Notes: generated from the sequence alone by a model not told the origin. Shown: positions 41,303 through 54,235, numbered from the stretch's first letter. The stretch: DNA of 60,000 nt from Tubulanus polymorphus (GCF_964204645.1 NC_134033.1:12900155-12960154); one strand, 5' to 3'. Translations and numbers: made by a program.

Positions 41303-41968
41303 CGTCGGGGAGTTTTCGAAAAAGCCATCTTTACATTGGGATCCGCAGTCTAAATTGCGCTATTTTCAGTAAATTGATTTCAAATACTTTATGAAACTTA
41401 ACCATGGAACAATTTTCAGATAAGCTTACATCATTGTCTAATCAGTATTTATCTAAGTGGAGCTGGCACCAAAATCGTAATGATTGATTCAATGATGAAA
41501 TGACACAATTCGTAGCAGTGATACTGCGCTGATACCATATTTCTCAATTCTGATGAGCTTAAATGTTGACCCGGTCGGCCACATATCTACCCTGAACGTT
41601 AACTTGATCAAGCTAACCATATAACAGACCCGGTAGCTATAGAAATGAACTGATTACGAATTTTATTGCAGTTTACGAAAATGACCCGGCCGATTAGGAG
41701 AAACAAGGTACACATTTCATTGTCAGTCTTAGCTCCGTAATGGACGGCTCCAACTACGCAGCTTTGTTCCACGTGTTTCAACAGAATTTGATTGGTGCCA
41801 GCTCCACTTAGATAGATACTGATTAGACAATGATGTAAGCTTATCTGAAAATTGTTCCACGGTTTAAGTTTCATAAAGTATTTGAAAACCATTTACTGAA
41901 AATAGCGCAATTTAGACTGCGGATCCCAATGTAAAGATGGCTTTTTTCGAAAACTCCTTATTCCGACG
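41303..41968. mobile_element. Large inverted-repeat element, arms about 170 bp
   Basis: Left arm 41303-41473 and right arm 41792-41968 are reverse complements at roughly 97% over their inner 150 bp, with a 318-bp spacer. Arm landmarks are ACATTGGGATCCGCAGTC (left) and its complement near 41915-41940. The spacer carries a dispersed repeat also seen at 38111-38284. The high arm identity implies recent origin or gene conversion between arms. There is no transposase frame inside. Confidence 0.92.
41547..41711 (+). repeat. Dispersed repeat, copy 2 (in the spacer of the large inverted repeat)
   Basis: Landmarks are GAGCTTAAATGTTGACCCGG, ACAGACCCGGTAGCTATA and GACCCGGCCGATTAGGAGAA. The end also matches 21268-21300. 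Confidence 0.75.
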
Positions 41969-44876
41969 ATGAGTTCCCTCTACAGGATTAAACACTGGTC
42001 GTTAGGAATCCGGTTAACAGAAACAATCGCCGCCGCCGAAAGCGCATCAATTGTTTGTGCTTCCATGCGAGATTCGATAAGAAAAACGAAAATAAACTAA
42101 GAGCATTACCGTATAATTCGCGTCCTCGATTTGAATATAAAACCTACGTTCAAAGTAGTTTAAGCGATTTGAAATAGATGTCGATTAATTATCATTATTA
42201 GACGTTAGTTTGGCATTAGCCTCAGCGACCGAGGCGTGCAGACCCGCAGCTTAGTTCAGTTTCGCGGTAACTGCTGCTGCTGCAGCAGCGACTAGCGAGG
42301 AGACGATAACCGGCAGATTTTCCAGCTCGTATTCGTGAAATGTTTATTTATTCGCGAAGTAAAAGAAAATGTGACTATATTGTGAAAACGTTAGTTGAGC
42401 GATAGGACTCACTTACGGATACCAGATTGACCATCAGTCTTTTTATCAACTAAGTTAAAACATATTTCTAACGCAAAAATGATTCAAGACGTAGGCCCTA
42501 CCTGAATAAAGGAATGTCTATTCCATTTCTTCTTTTAATCGTAGCAATTTTTGTACGGCGAAATATTCTCGAACGCGACAAGGGGGACTAAGTCTAGTAG
42601 TCGGAGTGAAGGATACGATTCACGGCCCCCGAAATAGTTCTGCCAGTATAGCATCCGGATGTTACCACAATTGAATGGTCAAGTCATGTCTTCTCACCGT
42701 CAGACAACACGGCGGTATATACGACGTCCTTTTGACCCTGAGATGTGTCTTCATTCCGTATACAGACACGTAGGCCTACTATACGAACATATCATACACT
42801 ACAGTCTCACGACTGAGTCTCGGTCGCCGGCTATAACGACATTATCCATCGTCGGATAATTGAATCTGTCATCCGAGACGTCTAGGAGTCATCCGTCGAT
42901 ATTTGGGTCAGTTTTGTGGCTAGGTGGCTCTGACGTAGGACGATACGGTTTCAGCTAAGTCTTGTCAACACGCGACTATTAGGATTTCAAGAACGTATGC
43001 ATGCTATCGCGCAATGGATATCGTGGCATGGACTGTATTCATCACTGGCGGCCATTGCGAACTTAACGATCTCACATGTCATAATAGACCATGTGCAGTT
43101 CTACTCTTGGTGGGGGTTTTAGTATTCGAGATGTGAAATTGAATCTAATAAATCTAATCAGAATCTTTAAAACCGAGTTCCTAAACTCCTTCCCTAATAT
43201 CGAGATCATGGAAAATGTGTGGCCAGATTAAAAAATGCTTAACCAATTATTTGGTCGCAAAATACTAATGCCCGCAACGTGGCCGCCATTTAATTGTTTA
43301 TATATGTAAAGGGTGATTCTTGTAACGAATGTGCGTGTATGTGTAAGTGATGAGTGCATGTGAGTGTGATTGTTGACCGAGGGGTGAGGACTCGTATAAG
43401 TCAAATTTTGACTTCTCCTTACTCCTCGCACTATATATTGTTACTCTGAATATAATGTATATTGTGTCGATATTTTTTGTAACAATTTATTTTGCAAATA
43501 AATTCAATATTCAATATTCAATTAATTATCTTTGACGTATGTGTTAAATTAAGTACCTAATAACAATTTCAAAATAAGGAAATCCAAGTGATTGCTAACG
43601 ATGGAAAAACTAAACAATATCGAAATTTCTTTTCTATTCATGAAAGGCAAAAATCTATACGTTTGATGCGCATTGCGTGACGCGCTAACTTCCATCCGCT
43701 ATGACGGCGGTGCATTGGTGAATAAATGCTTTGTTTTTATAGCTCTAACAAATCTATCACTTTGCGCGATCGATACCGTATCGATTTCCTACGTTCTATC
43801 AATCAAGGCGATTACTATCTCATTAGCTTTATATCGATAGTATGTGCGCCGCGACCACGAGAGTCGAATACACATAAAACGTCGCCAGAGACCGTGATGT
43901 TTTAGAGCGCCGAGTGAGTGTTCTAGCGCATAGGTTTTTATTACACCTACTACGCGTAATGCAGGAAGTATCAGTCATAAATTATTCCCATCATCGCGAA
44001 CTAATACAGAAGTAGCGCCCGAAAATATTTCTGATAGCATATTTTATGTATACGTAATGTATGCATATGAGAACCAGAGCCGTTGTGATTTGTCGAATAC
44101 GAGACTGTATAGACAGACGTTCTATATATGAAAATAATGATCAGATTAACCAATGGCTACCCGGACCGAGAAGAGTTTTCGACATATTTCCCGCGTCGTG
44201 TCTAATCGATTCGAATTCTCTTTCGAATAACTTGTAAAAATACAAGATGATGATTCATATTATAAGTTTCTATACAATTCAGTTGTTTTTTAATCGAGGG
44301 ATCTGAATTAGTATTGATCATTCGAGAGCTTTAGACGTCGTTTCAGCTATTGATTCTGTTATTCGGTCAGGTCACTCAACCCACCAGGTGGTGGTGTTAG
44401 TCGGGAGCCTTTAACCATCTTATGCGTGTTGTGTGCTGTCGCAAAAACGTAGACTGATTGTGACCTATATACGACATCATCTGTAAAGAACCTATGGATT
44501 AGCCCATAGATGAGATATTCTGTGCAGCAGGCTGGTGATCTGTAAATCCGCCATATTCTAACTCGATGGCGGCGGCCATTTTACCGACCTATATTCACTC
44601 TAAACAGCCGCTGAAGATGCAAAGTATGTGACGTCTCAGCGAATCGCTATAAATCGATGTTTTGGTCCACATTTTAGCCGCTTAAGGCTACTGGAGAAAG
44701 CTGACGGAATGCTATATCCATTTAGATGAATTAGCACCACACCCCTGCAGGTGTGCCGATCGAATATCGATACGTTTCGTCCATATGGATATAGATTATA
44801 TAGGTGATTGAGCTACCTGTTTATATATATTATACGAAATCACCAGTTAGTTATGTGCATTAGTTGGTGAGAGATT
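41969..44876. other. No supported gene
   Basis: Includes a CTG/CAG palindromic run at 42271-42290 and the palindrome at 43398. No credible coding frame. Confidence 0.55.
43378..43428. repeat. Palindrome within an imperfect inverted repeat
   Basis: The core AAGTCAAATTTTGACTT (43398-43414) is a perfect palindrome. The outer CGAGG(G)GTGAGGA and its approximate complement extend it. Confidence 0.6.
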
Positions 44877-45223
44877 CATCCTCGCTTGCAAGGGTCGAAT
44901 TGCTGCCAGCCGAAACTTACGCCAACAAAAAACCCTGGCCACAGTTCCTTCATTGGTCTATTACACTGCCAAAGATTTCTTGGGTGAACAGGTTGTCTCT
45001 AAACGGCCACCCGTCTATGTATTAAGCTAAACATATGCGTTGGTTTTCACCGGCAGATTCGCCATACATCTGATTGGCTGGATGGACTGGTGGGCGCTTA
45101 GCAGCAACATGTCCGCCCAAGAAACCTCGAGCAATTTAACAGACCAATGAAAGGTTTGCGGCCAGGCTTTGTGTTGGCGTGAGCTTCGACAGGAGGCAAT
45201 CAAACCCTGGCAAGCGAGGATCG
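44877..45223. mobile_element. Diverged inverted-repeat element, arms about 150 bp
   Basis: Outer ends are CATCCTCGCTTG (left) and CAAGCGAGGATCG (right). The arms stay alignable inward through TTCATTGGTCTATTACACTG and its imperfect complement at 45140-45160. The same ATCCTCGCTTG end appears in complement at about 25678-25688. Confidence 0.75.
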
Positions 45224-46023
45224 AGTTTAAGCCAGAACTGCATGAACAGAGCAGAACGCATGGGATGATAGAGCACGCACAGTTAATATGGCTTTTTAAT
45301 TGAAGGAAATATTGAATAAATCATGGTGGAATAAAAAGAGTGGGCGACTAAAGGAAGATCTTCGGCATGGCTTGCGCGGAAAGAATATGATATAAAATCA
45401 TACATTCAAGCTATACTATATAGAAGAACTCGCAAAACACCTATGGCAATTGAGGATCCATCTGGCGCGTGAGCGTGCATCTCAGATTCAATAACTTACG
45501 ACTGAAACTGATAACATCTCGAGCTAGAAATAAGAACCCAATCGATGATTCTAGATGCGTGAGTTGATTAATTTGGATCTAGCTTGTCCTACTGTCAGGA
45601 ATCGGGACAGCACGCGAGTATCCTATTACATATTCATTCTCTATCTATACGACTATGTGATACCGCGTGACGTACTACATGTATATCGACTAGTGATGAC
45701 ATCAGTATGCAGATGTATTCTATATTATTTCTATAGAGAGAAGAGAGAAGAAAAATGATCGATTTTTCTCTGAGCCATCTATCATTCGTCCTAGTGGCGG
45801 CGAAGATTAACAAAACTCCCCGCGGTAGATTAATCGCTTTCGACCAATCGAGTCAAGGTTAACTGCGGCGTTCGTGAGCTCTGTTTCGCCCAACAAATTG
45901 CGCTCGATATATTCAAAACATAGAGCAGCGTCTGTCGATCTTAAAACCTGGCCATCAGGTCACGGCCTCACAACCCGAGCGACTTAAAGCAACAGACAAC
46001 AACTAATAAGCGAGCGACGGGGC

Positions 46024-46281
46024 ATGAGTCTCCCATCACAAGGATGTCCGTAGTTTGTTTGCTCAATTTGTGACGAATCCCTGCCGATGCAAGCACCAGA
46101 AGACATCTCTAATATATAAGCGTATGACGGGACATATAAAGCCGAGCGTAGGGCGGCCTTGCGACGCTACGCGATCGTCGTTGGCGGTCGCAGTGAGTCG
46201 CAAGCCGTCGCAAGGCCGACCAAACGCCCGCCTTAAGTCTCCCTCCACAAGGATCTCCTTGTTTGCTTGCTCAAGTTGTGA
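46024..46281. repeat. Direct repeat flanking a hairpin
   Basis: About 50 bp at 46024-46073 recur in direct orientation at 46233-46281 (landmarks CACAAGGAT, TTTGCTCAA/TTGCTCAAG, TTGTGA). Between them lies a perfect 13-bp inverted repeat, CGGCCTTGCGACG (46154-46166) and CGTCGCAAGGCCG (46206-46218). Looks like a small element or a two-unit tandem repeat. Confidence 0.7.
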
Positions 46282-47299
46282 AGGCTAAGTTCGCGCTTTA
46301 GCTTTACGTAAAATCAAACTGCAGCTGATTATAACGGAATTCTTGCAGCGGGTTGCGAGATATATCGCCACGAGACCAAAACCTACGTTACAATAGTTTA
46401 GTTGAAAACCCGCCATATTATACGTTCTAATGTTTTACAATAGTGGAGACTCTAAAATCTCGAGTCTATTGTGTGAGTTAATTAAAATTAAATGCCCTCC
46501 ATTTATCATCATAATGCTTTTCTCTCTAATCTATCGCCACTTAGTTTCCTTGCTGTGCATTTCTTTTTAATCTCTTTTTCTTATTTTGCTACCACTTCGT
46601 TTGTTTTTTTATTGTTTCTCTGTAATTTTACTGTATGTTCTCTTGTATTCATCTTGATGTTTCATTGCGTGTCATTTCCCATGTAATTTCTGTATTATTT
46701 GGAGCAATGAAATAATAGTCCAAGTATCTATTTCCCCGCATCCGATGTGGCTACTCTACTCTACCGCGTACGGTGCTGTTCGTAGCCTTTGCCGTTTTCC
46801 CGAGAGCAATTTTCATAGCTGGATTGGAAATGCTGCGTCATCATTTTTTGCAAAACGACACCATCCCCTCCTTCGACAAGAAAGACGCGGTACCGAGTAT
46901 GCAGCAGTTCATATCTGTCCACAGTACATGTAGTTTACTACAGACACTTGTAATAATGTCTTGATTTAGATATTTCCTCAATGAATGAACGAATGAACGC
47001 AGTCGATCTTGCATATTCCTTGCTGCTTCATCCACAGAAACATCACAAGCTATTTATTAGAAGTACTTCACCGCGTACAGAGAGTTACAAGTGTGCGGTT
47101 CAAATGACATCTTTTCATGTGTATATATCTGTTAGTAATTTCGTTGTTGTTGTTGCGTGTGTGTTTGTGCGAAGCTGCTCTCAGTTGGTTCGGGTAGCGA
47201 ACAATTTACAAAAATCTTTGATGAAATAATCAATGCTTTGTTACCATGGTTATATGGTCTTGGTACGAAGAACAATCGGAAAATCGAATACGCTTTTTA

Positions 47300-47466
47300 T
47301 CCCTCTCTCGCTCTCTATCGCTATATCTCTCTTTCTCTCTCTCCCTTCCTATTTAGCTCTCCTCTCTATTTAGCTCTCTCTCTCTCTCACCCTTTCTATT
47401 TAGCTCTCCTTCTCTCTATTTAGCTCTCTCTCTCTCTCTTTCTCTTTCTATTTCTCTTTATCTCTA
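47300..47466. repeat. Compound TC microsatellite with embedded CTATTTAGCTCTC minisatellite
   Basis: A pyrimidine-rich tract in which CTATTTAGCTCTC recurs four times between TC runs, showing a higher-order unit growing inside a simple repeat. Confidence 0.85.
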
Positions 47467-48122
47467 TGCACATAATGAAACGTGAGTACCGTATCAATTT
47501 ATTGTATACAAACACGTATATCATACCACGTAGAATGAAGAAAAACACATATTATGCCAGGCGACTTACCACAAAAAATCAATGAATTTCTAAAGGCGGA
47601 GCCACCGTCGATAGATGAGTAATTCGACATTGATCATATTTCCACTTTGACGGCGCTTATGTTTCGCTCAGTGTTGTCTATCTGCAAAAAACAACGTTAA
47701 TCAACACTTATTATACAAAAAACGCACGGCAAAAAAAAAACGAACTGCATTTCAGAAATCCTTTCACTGGAGCTGATTGTCAACAGTCTCATGTGAGCTT
47801 CTTAGATACTGTGTAATTGAGAGCGTTCTTTTGAACGGTACAAAATTTTTTTAACAGATTGGAAAAAGTTATTTCGACGGGCTACAGCTAGTTACTCCAT
47901 CTAGTGGCAAAGCTGGTATTACATCGTGTTTCCCATTAATCTATGAACCAGACGAGATACCATGAGAGATACGTATGTTTATATTACACGAATCAATGAT
48001 ATCAAGGCAAGTTTCGATTGAACTTATTCCGGTTTGGGAATACAGAAATCCCGGGTTGCAAAGTCTCTAACGGCTTATAGATTATCCTATTACGGTACAG
48101 GTAAAGCGTAATTCCGGTCGAA

Positions 48123-48203
48123 ATGAGACGCGGGCGCCTGAAGAGAGTTCCAGAATCGAAGAGAGACCGATCGAAACCTGTCCAATATTCGAGCACAGGA
48201 TAT
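48123..48203 (+). CDS. Candidate first coding exon, basic N-terminus
   Basis: An ATG (GAAATGA) opens 27 codons beginning MRRGRLKRVPESKRDRS and running to GGATAT|GTGAGT, a good donor in phase 0. The product is strongly basic. It lies immediately upstream of a terminal-inverted-repeat element copy (48232-48426), so it could be part of a larger repeat. No partner exon was found. Confidence 0.22.
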
Positions 48204-48231
48204 GTGAGTCTGAATGATGCGTCAGTAAGAG

Positions 48232-48426
48232 CGAATTCGGTTTGCGACGTGAAAACGAATGTCAGCTATTCGGAACTATGGACCGGAAATAGCCATGACT
48301 ACGGGATTGAGCGCGGTCGCTGTAGTTCGGACCTATTGCCAAGATGGCCGACACTGCGAAATGCGTTACGACCAAACTATAGCGCGTTCGGTTTCGATTT
48401 TTAGCTCCGACCACTAGTCGACTAAC
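48232..48426 (+). mobile_element. TIR element family, copy 3
   Basis: The right end ...CACTAGTCGACTAAC is the best-preserved terminal repeat of the family. The interior matches copy 2 at roughly 80% over about 190 bp, including GGGATTGAGCGCGGTCGCTG and GCCAAGATGGCCGACACTGC. Confidence 0.75.
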
Positions 48427-49377
48427 TACGGAAACCGAAGACCGAAGTTCGCCAAGAGTGCAAAGCAGAAATCTGAGCTGTCAACAAAATATCTAGGGCA
48501 GAAAAAAAAACTATCGTTACGAGACTAAGCACGTGATCACATAACAACAACAAGTTGAAACTGGTTCGAATGTAATGAATAACGTTAGCCGACGAGATCC
48601 AGTGAGAGCTACTAGAAGTACATTGGCGCGACGTTTTGGGCATCCGCTTCGCTTTAATGCATCGGGCACTCGACCGAGATCCTATTACGTTGAAGGGTTT
48701 GGAAGGACGATTCTAGACGCGATGGATCTAATGTAAAAGGATCAGTCTCTTGTCTGCGGCGTGGAGGAGAGCGCAAAACTTCGAGCGAAATGTGCAATTT
48801 TTCCAAAGTTTTTTTCTTGCTTTAGGTTCGATAAGAGTCGCGTTAGAAATAATTACAAGGTTATATCTTTACATTTTGATGAATAATTTGTGCAAATCAA
48901 TTTCAAAGAAATCAAGGATTTTGGAAATTATGTCTGATTCCAATAATAAACGCTAAAATCGTCACGATTGTTATTATGGAACGCCAATATTGATGACGCA
49001 GTGCACATCGACTGACGTTTAACAAATATGTATATATAAATTCATTTCAAAAGATTCTTGATAAGCAGACATTTTGGAAATCCAGAGATTCTCGGGGTCT
49101 GGCAGGTTGAAGCTGTGTGTTGCACGAAGTGCCGCATCGTTCTGCAGTGGGTGGACAAATTGGTAACACGCGGTAACAACTTACTGACAGGTCAGGTGCT
49201 CATATCCGTCATATTCCACGCTAATTATCGAAACCGCACGACGTGTGACGGAAATAATCGACAGCCGCTTTTTCCGACAACTTTTTTCGCCCCTTAAGCA
49301 AAGTCATATATCATATTCTATTTTCGACGGAACCATATTTCTACCTGCGTCATGAAACGACGACGGTGATTCATTAA

Positions 49378-50157
49378 TCGAATATCATATTCGGAAGACG
49401 TAATTCGAAACTGCGCCGTCTGACTTATGATTTGTCCGCATTACTTTCTATAAGCTATTTTCTTTGTAGTCAAAATTGTAAAGCCAAACGCCAACGTTGC
49501 GTGGCATTCTATCGCTGGCTTACTTATATCGCATTCCATTTTGAATCATTCAGCGAGCCTGATTTTTATTTTAAAAAAAAGATCCTTCTGGAAATGTTCT
49601 CATCTAATTGCTTTTTGAAGTTGCCGAAAAGATCATTGGAATCAGGTTTCCTCTTTACGGCGGTAACATTTTCGAGTTGGTCGGATCACGTTTTACACAA
49701 CGCGTATCAGATGGCATGCCCCGAAAATATTCATAGAGATTTCAACTGTCAGACGTCACGGAAGGGATGCGGGCAATTCGTATACATAATACATGCGCGG
49801 ACCAACTTAACAAAAATCCTGACGGCCATTACGGCCATACTTTCTCGTCATTACTGGTCCATCTTGGTCGCTATGAAAACGCGGCATGTAAGTATACGTA
49901 TCGATGCATTATACATGAACGAGTCGATGGAAAAACTGCGACACGAATCTCTCGGCAATAGTATAATTGACAGGCCGCAACTGTTCGTCGAGTGTGAAAT
50001 TATCTTTCGACGTATTTGGAGAAACATCGCTACACGTCTCAGAAGACAACTTATATATGCACTGAGATATATGGCGCCATTTGCTCATAGGATGTTTAAT
50101 GTTTACCAATCTGTTTTTATAAACGCCACGTGGCAGCAGTATTATCGTAATTTCTAA
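49378..50157 (+). other. Long open frame (259 sense codons), unidentified
   Basis: This is a stop-to-stop open frame from just after TAA at 49375 to TAA at 50155. The first ATG is at 49594, leaving a possible 187-residue product. It is much longer than the 120-155-codon frames that chance gives elsewhere in the window. The sequence is rich in Cys, His, Trp and aromatics with no clear motif or membrane segment, and I cannot assign a family. A different frame in the same DNA holds an exon-like segment (49753-49887), so this may be a shadow, a decayed mobile-element gene or a lineage-specific gene. Confidence 0.3.
49753..49887 (+). CDS. Candidate 135-bp exon inside the long open frame, other frame
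   Basis: The acceptor TTCAACTGTCAG and donor GGCAT|GTAAGT bound 135 bp open in a frame different from the long one, phase 1 to phase 1. It includes HNTCADQLNKNPDGHYGHTF followed by SSLLVHLGRYENAA. The splice signals are good and the composition is globular, but I recognise no family. This and the 259-codon frame cannot both be the main reading. Confidence 0.27.
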
Positions 50158-53100
50158 TGTCATCAGGGTGTATTTAAAAACTAGCTTACATTAAACAACA
50201 TTTCAAAAGCTAGGCCTTGTATATACGAATTATCTAGTTTAATAGCCCCCTGAACAACCATGATATTCAAATGATTATCTAATTTCTTGGTGTGGGATGT
50301 TGGTATTATCGACGAAAGTAAACCGACAATAAACTGTTAATGTTATCAAGCATGCCCTAATGATAGCCACGCCATCTGTTGAGATATCAGTCGACACGAG
50401 GTGCTAGTTAAAAAGATGTCAGAGGCCTGGTGGCTGTTTCATATAGGCAACGTATCTCGTGTCAGTTCAGATACTATTTATATTCGTATTAGTTCGTAAA
50501 TCGGCTTCGTAGATCTTAATACTGAGACAGACACGGCTTGTTTTCTTTGGCAGCTATCCGGATTAGTGACGACGATTATCCGCGCGCAGACGAGTGTAGT
50601 ACTGAATACGGGATGCATATGCAAATCGAGTAGTAACGACTCGTCATCGCAGCAGACGCAATATTTCACGCATAAATACATAAAACGATTCTTGGTTGTA
50701 GTAAATGTGACTCGTAAAACAACAGTCGAATGTGATGACCATTTTTTGATGAACAGAATTTAGGAGATTAGCATTCACAGGCTGCGGTTGGTTAGAGCTA
50801 AGCAATGGATAGTGACAATTAAAAACTCTGTAAAACTATGGTATTCACCTGCCGTTTGAACAACTGATCAAAGTTCTACCATAAGTCGTGGGTCAGTTTT
50901 TGAATCCAGTTCCACACAGAGTTAAATTAGTTTCTGTCCAGTTTGACCACTATGACCATTTCAGGGATCCTGCGGAACCAGTTCAATAGTAAATCGTGAG
51001 TCTAATTTGACTGTGGTCCACTTCTACTGTGGGTTTTGTCTGACCAGTTTACAGTTTGGGGTCTGCATCGCAGAATCCATTCCCTGTGGGTCTTTGCTAA
51101 ACACGGCGGCAGAGAGTTTTCGTTTTTGTCATGAGCAGTTTTTTATGAGCTGATTACGTTTAACGATAGAACTAGACTAACAACGATCGATAAGAAATTT
51201 TATACGAAACAATGCGAAACCTTTCTATTCTCGACTGAGACGGTTTTAGATTTTGTTTTCAAAAAACCCGTAATCTATTCCAGTTAAATCTACTCAGATT
51301 ATTATTATTCAGCGGTTATATAAAAAAGTGTTTGTTCAAGACTCCGAGCTCCTTCAGCCAATCAAAGGGCTAGAACAAATAATCTGACTTATAAGCGATC
51401 AGCGTATATTTAGCTCTAAGAAATTAAACCAATCAATACGATCGAATAGAAATATGTACAGCCAATCAGCTCCCTTGAATGACGCAACCTGGCCAATCAG
51501 TAGAGTAGCGATTGATTCGCTTGATTTATGAAAAAATGCATAGCTTATCAGTTGTCTAAGAACACCTTGCAAATTCTAATCGTGGTGGAGACCTTTATTT
51601 GCTGTGTAACTTATGACAGATATGTACGCGTACATTCCCTATTCTTTACAAAGCCTTATTTTAATTTCCTCGTCAAATAATAGAGTACTGACATTTCTCA
51701 TGCCACGTAGGTATAACTATACATAGAGATATTGCTGGTCGTGTAGATTGCGATCAGTGGTTATTCGGAAAAATCTAACTGAGAAAAACCGATTATGCAT
51801 CCTGCGGAGTGGATATAAAAACGGGCGTGTCGGTTTTCCGAGCTTCCGTTTACCGATAGTCGATCCGACGTGCACAAAAACCAAATCGACAAAACCGTCG
51901 GTTTGCGCGGATTAAAATCTGAGACACGCCGTCGCATTCATACACCGCAGTAAATGGCGTTAAATTTCAACGCGATGGTTCTTTAATGAATTATGATTTG
52001 AAAACGGTTTAATATATTTTCATTTTTTTTGTCACAGTTACGTTAAAGTCACCTCGGTTCGAACTCAATGGTTCACGCTGGCTCCACGACAGAGGGCGTT
52101 ACTGTACATCCTGTTTACTTCCAGGTGCATATACTACGTTGTATAAAGCCGTTTTCGATAGTGGCGCTACCTGTTAGAGTTAGAACTTACACAGAACTGA
52201 GGCTTATTAACGACAGCACAAAATCTGAGACTTTTAACCTCATATACGCGACCATGGTGAGCTTTATATTGGTTGGGTGTATATTATGAGTTCGATCAAA
52301 AATACATAATACTCTGTATCTTTTTTTACGTTCGATATATAATATCCTCTTATCAAGCTCCTTAAAGACGTGAATCCAGTTTCAACTTGATCAGGTTTAG
52401 GCGTAACTTGCGCTAACTTTAGACGTCTTACATCTGAAGCTGGGTAATAATAATCAGGTTTGACAGCGCAGCTGAACTTTGTACACAGGTACATGGAAAG
52501 AGGCGCTATACAAATTCATGTTTATTATTATTATCTAAAGGTGATTGGTTTTATTATTGCAATAAGAGTAGTAGTTTGATAAACGTTGTGAACGCCTCTA
52601 TTTTTTCCCAGCTTTATCTGTCAAGTGTACGGCGACAGAGCAGCGAACTTTTATAGAGAGAGAGAGAGAATGGAACTCATCGATAATTCGACGCAATGAC
52701 TTATTTTTTCTGCTTTTCCATGGACGGTGGATCCTCCTCAAACGACCCATACAAGTGGCATTTAATGATTTATTTCCAACGACGAGCTACTCTCGCGGCA
52801 CGCCACTTCAAATATCATTTTCAGAGCGTAAATTGATCCGTTTTGTGACATTTCTATTGAAAAAGTACGCCGACGTCGCCATTGTTCAAGATATCGCATC
52901 CAAGGCTCATCGTCGCAGCGATAAAACTGTCATAGCTTTCAATGACCTAATAAGAAAATGCCAAGTAGACCGTAAGAGACCATTACCTAACTACAAACCT
53001 ACATAAATCAATTGACAATTGTATTTGTGCATCACTTGAAGACGGTTGAAGCAGTAATTGAACTTCGGACATTTTTAAGTTAAGTAGAGATGACACATTT

Positions 53101-54232
53101 TCAGTACCGCTCCTAAAAGTGCATCCTTAAGCATTTCTTCCATTTCAGCTATTGACATCCCCGCCGCGAAAGAGCTTCCTCCGAGATTAGGATGGGAAAT
53201 GGGTCTGTTTTCATTTATATTTTATCAGTTTTGAAACAAGAGGAGAGACATTCGCCTCTTCTTTTTGCTGTGATTGGACTTCTGGGATTTGGAAGCCTTT
53301 AGAAAGGTCGAGGAGACATAAACAGTTTCGAATTTAGAGCATGTTTTTCATTTTGTTAATTGTGTAAATCAGAGGATAGACACTGGCTTTTCCCGTTCCT
53401 ATCTCTGGCATCATGAGAATTGGACTCTTCACGGATAGTTGAAAGATAAACAATTCCTACTTGATGCATGGAGCAACTTCCTTCGTGCTGAATTTAGTCC
53501 TTTACACTCGGTTAGCCATTAGACTCTCTCATTAAAATGCCAGGGTTATCAGGGTAACAGTTAAACACACACTAAACGAGTTAGTAAACCAGTGAAATCA
53601 ATACGTATCCACGCGCTTTTTCATCTGTTGATCCTTGTCATATCGCTGCCATTTTGTACGGTGTTGGCATTTAGCCAAATGCACTCGTATTATTCGTCTT
53701 TGTGAAAAAAAAGTACGATGCTTTGAAGCATTCTTATTCAATGAAACGAGGCCCGTGTTCTAAAGTCTTCTTTTCAGAAAAAAAGGTATCGAAAAGAAAG
53801 TGAGTGTGTTCGTCATTTGGTAGACTTGGATAAGATTTACAAACACTGAGATGCGATGTCGTCACTCAGTAATTGCGAAGTAATAGTAATTGCCAATAGG
53901 TATTAGGCGTTGCCTGCTAAAATAATTGATAAACGCTATAGGAAGAAAATAGACCTTGAGGCGAGCAATAATCTAAATGCACATTTTGCGCGTGCAAGAT
54001 GACAGAGCACAAATATGCTGAACGTGAGTTCGGTAAAGTACTACGAGACAGGCACATTAGTGGCATTCATCGTTCATTCTAAAAATTTGATCGAAGTAAA
54101 GGACGTCATGATTAAGACTGGCTAGCAGCTTATGGGTTAAGGAAGTTTAGCCTCCTCTTTGACGAGGCAAGGTTCGCAAATTCCCAAATTTCCATCTTGT
54201 TTTCGCGCTTGTAACAAGCACCATTAGCTTTG
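50158..54232. other. No supported gene
   Basis: Contains repeat pieces near 50.9 kb (CCAGTTCCACAC) and an ATG-started frame at 52068-52289 that passes a GTGAGC donor but sits next to a B-box-like GGTTCGAACTC and is probably repeat-derived. No recognised protein. Confidence 0.5.
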
Positions 54233-54235
54233 ACC

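Larger units (their letters stand above)
45224..48122. other. No supported gene
   Basis: Besides the repeats at 46024 and 47300, overlapping frames at 46745-47035 on both strands look moderately protein-like but lack splice support. A T-rich frame at 46492 gives only a low-complexity hydrophobic peptide. Confidence 0.45.

Noticed and set aside
46492-46686. 64-residue hydrophobic plus frame
   Set aside because: T-rich DNA automatically gives Phe/Leu/Ser-rich hydrophobic translation.
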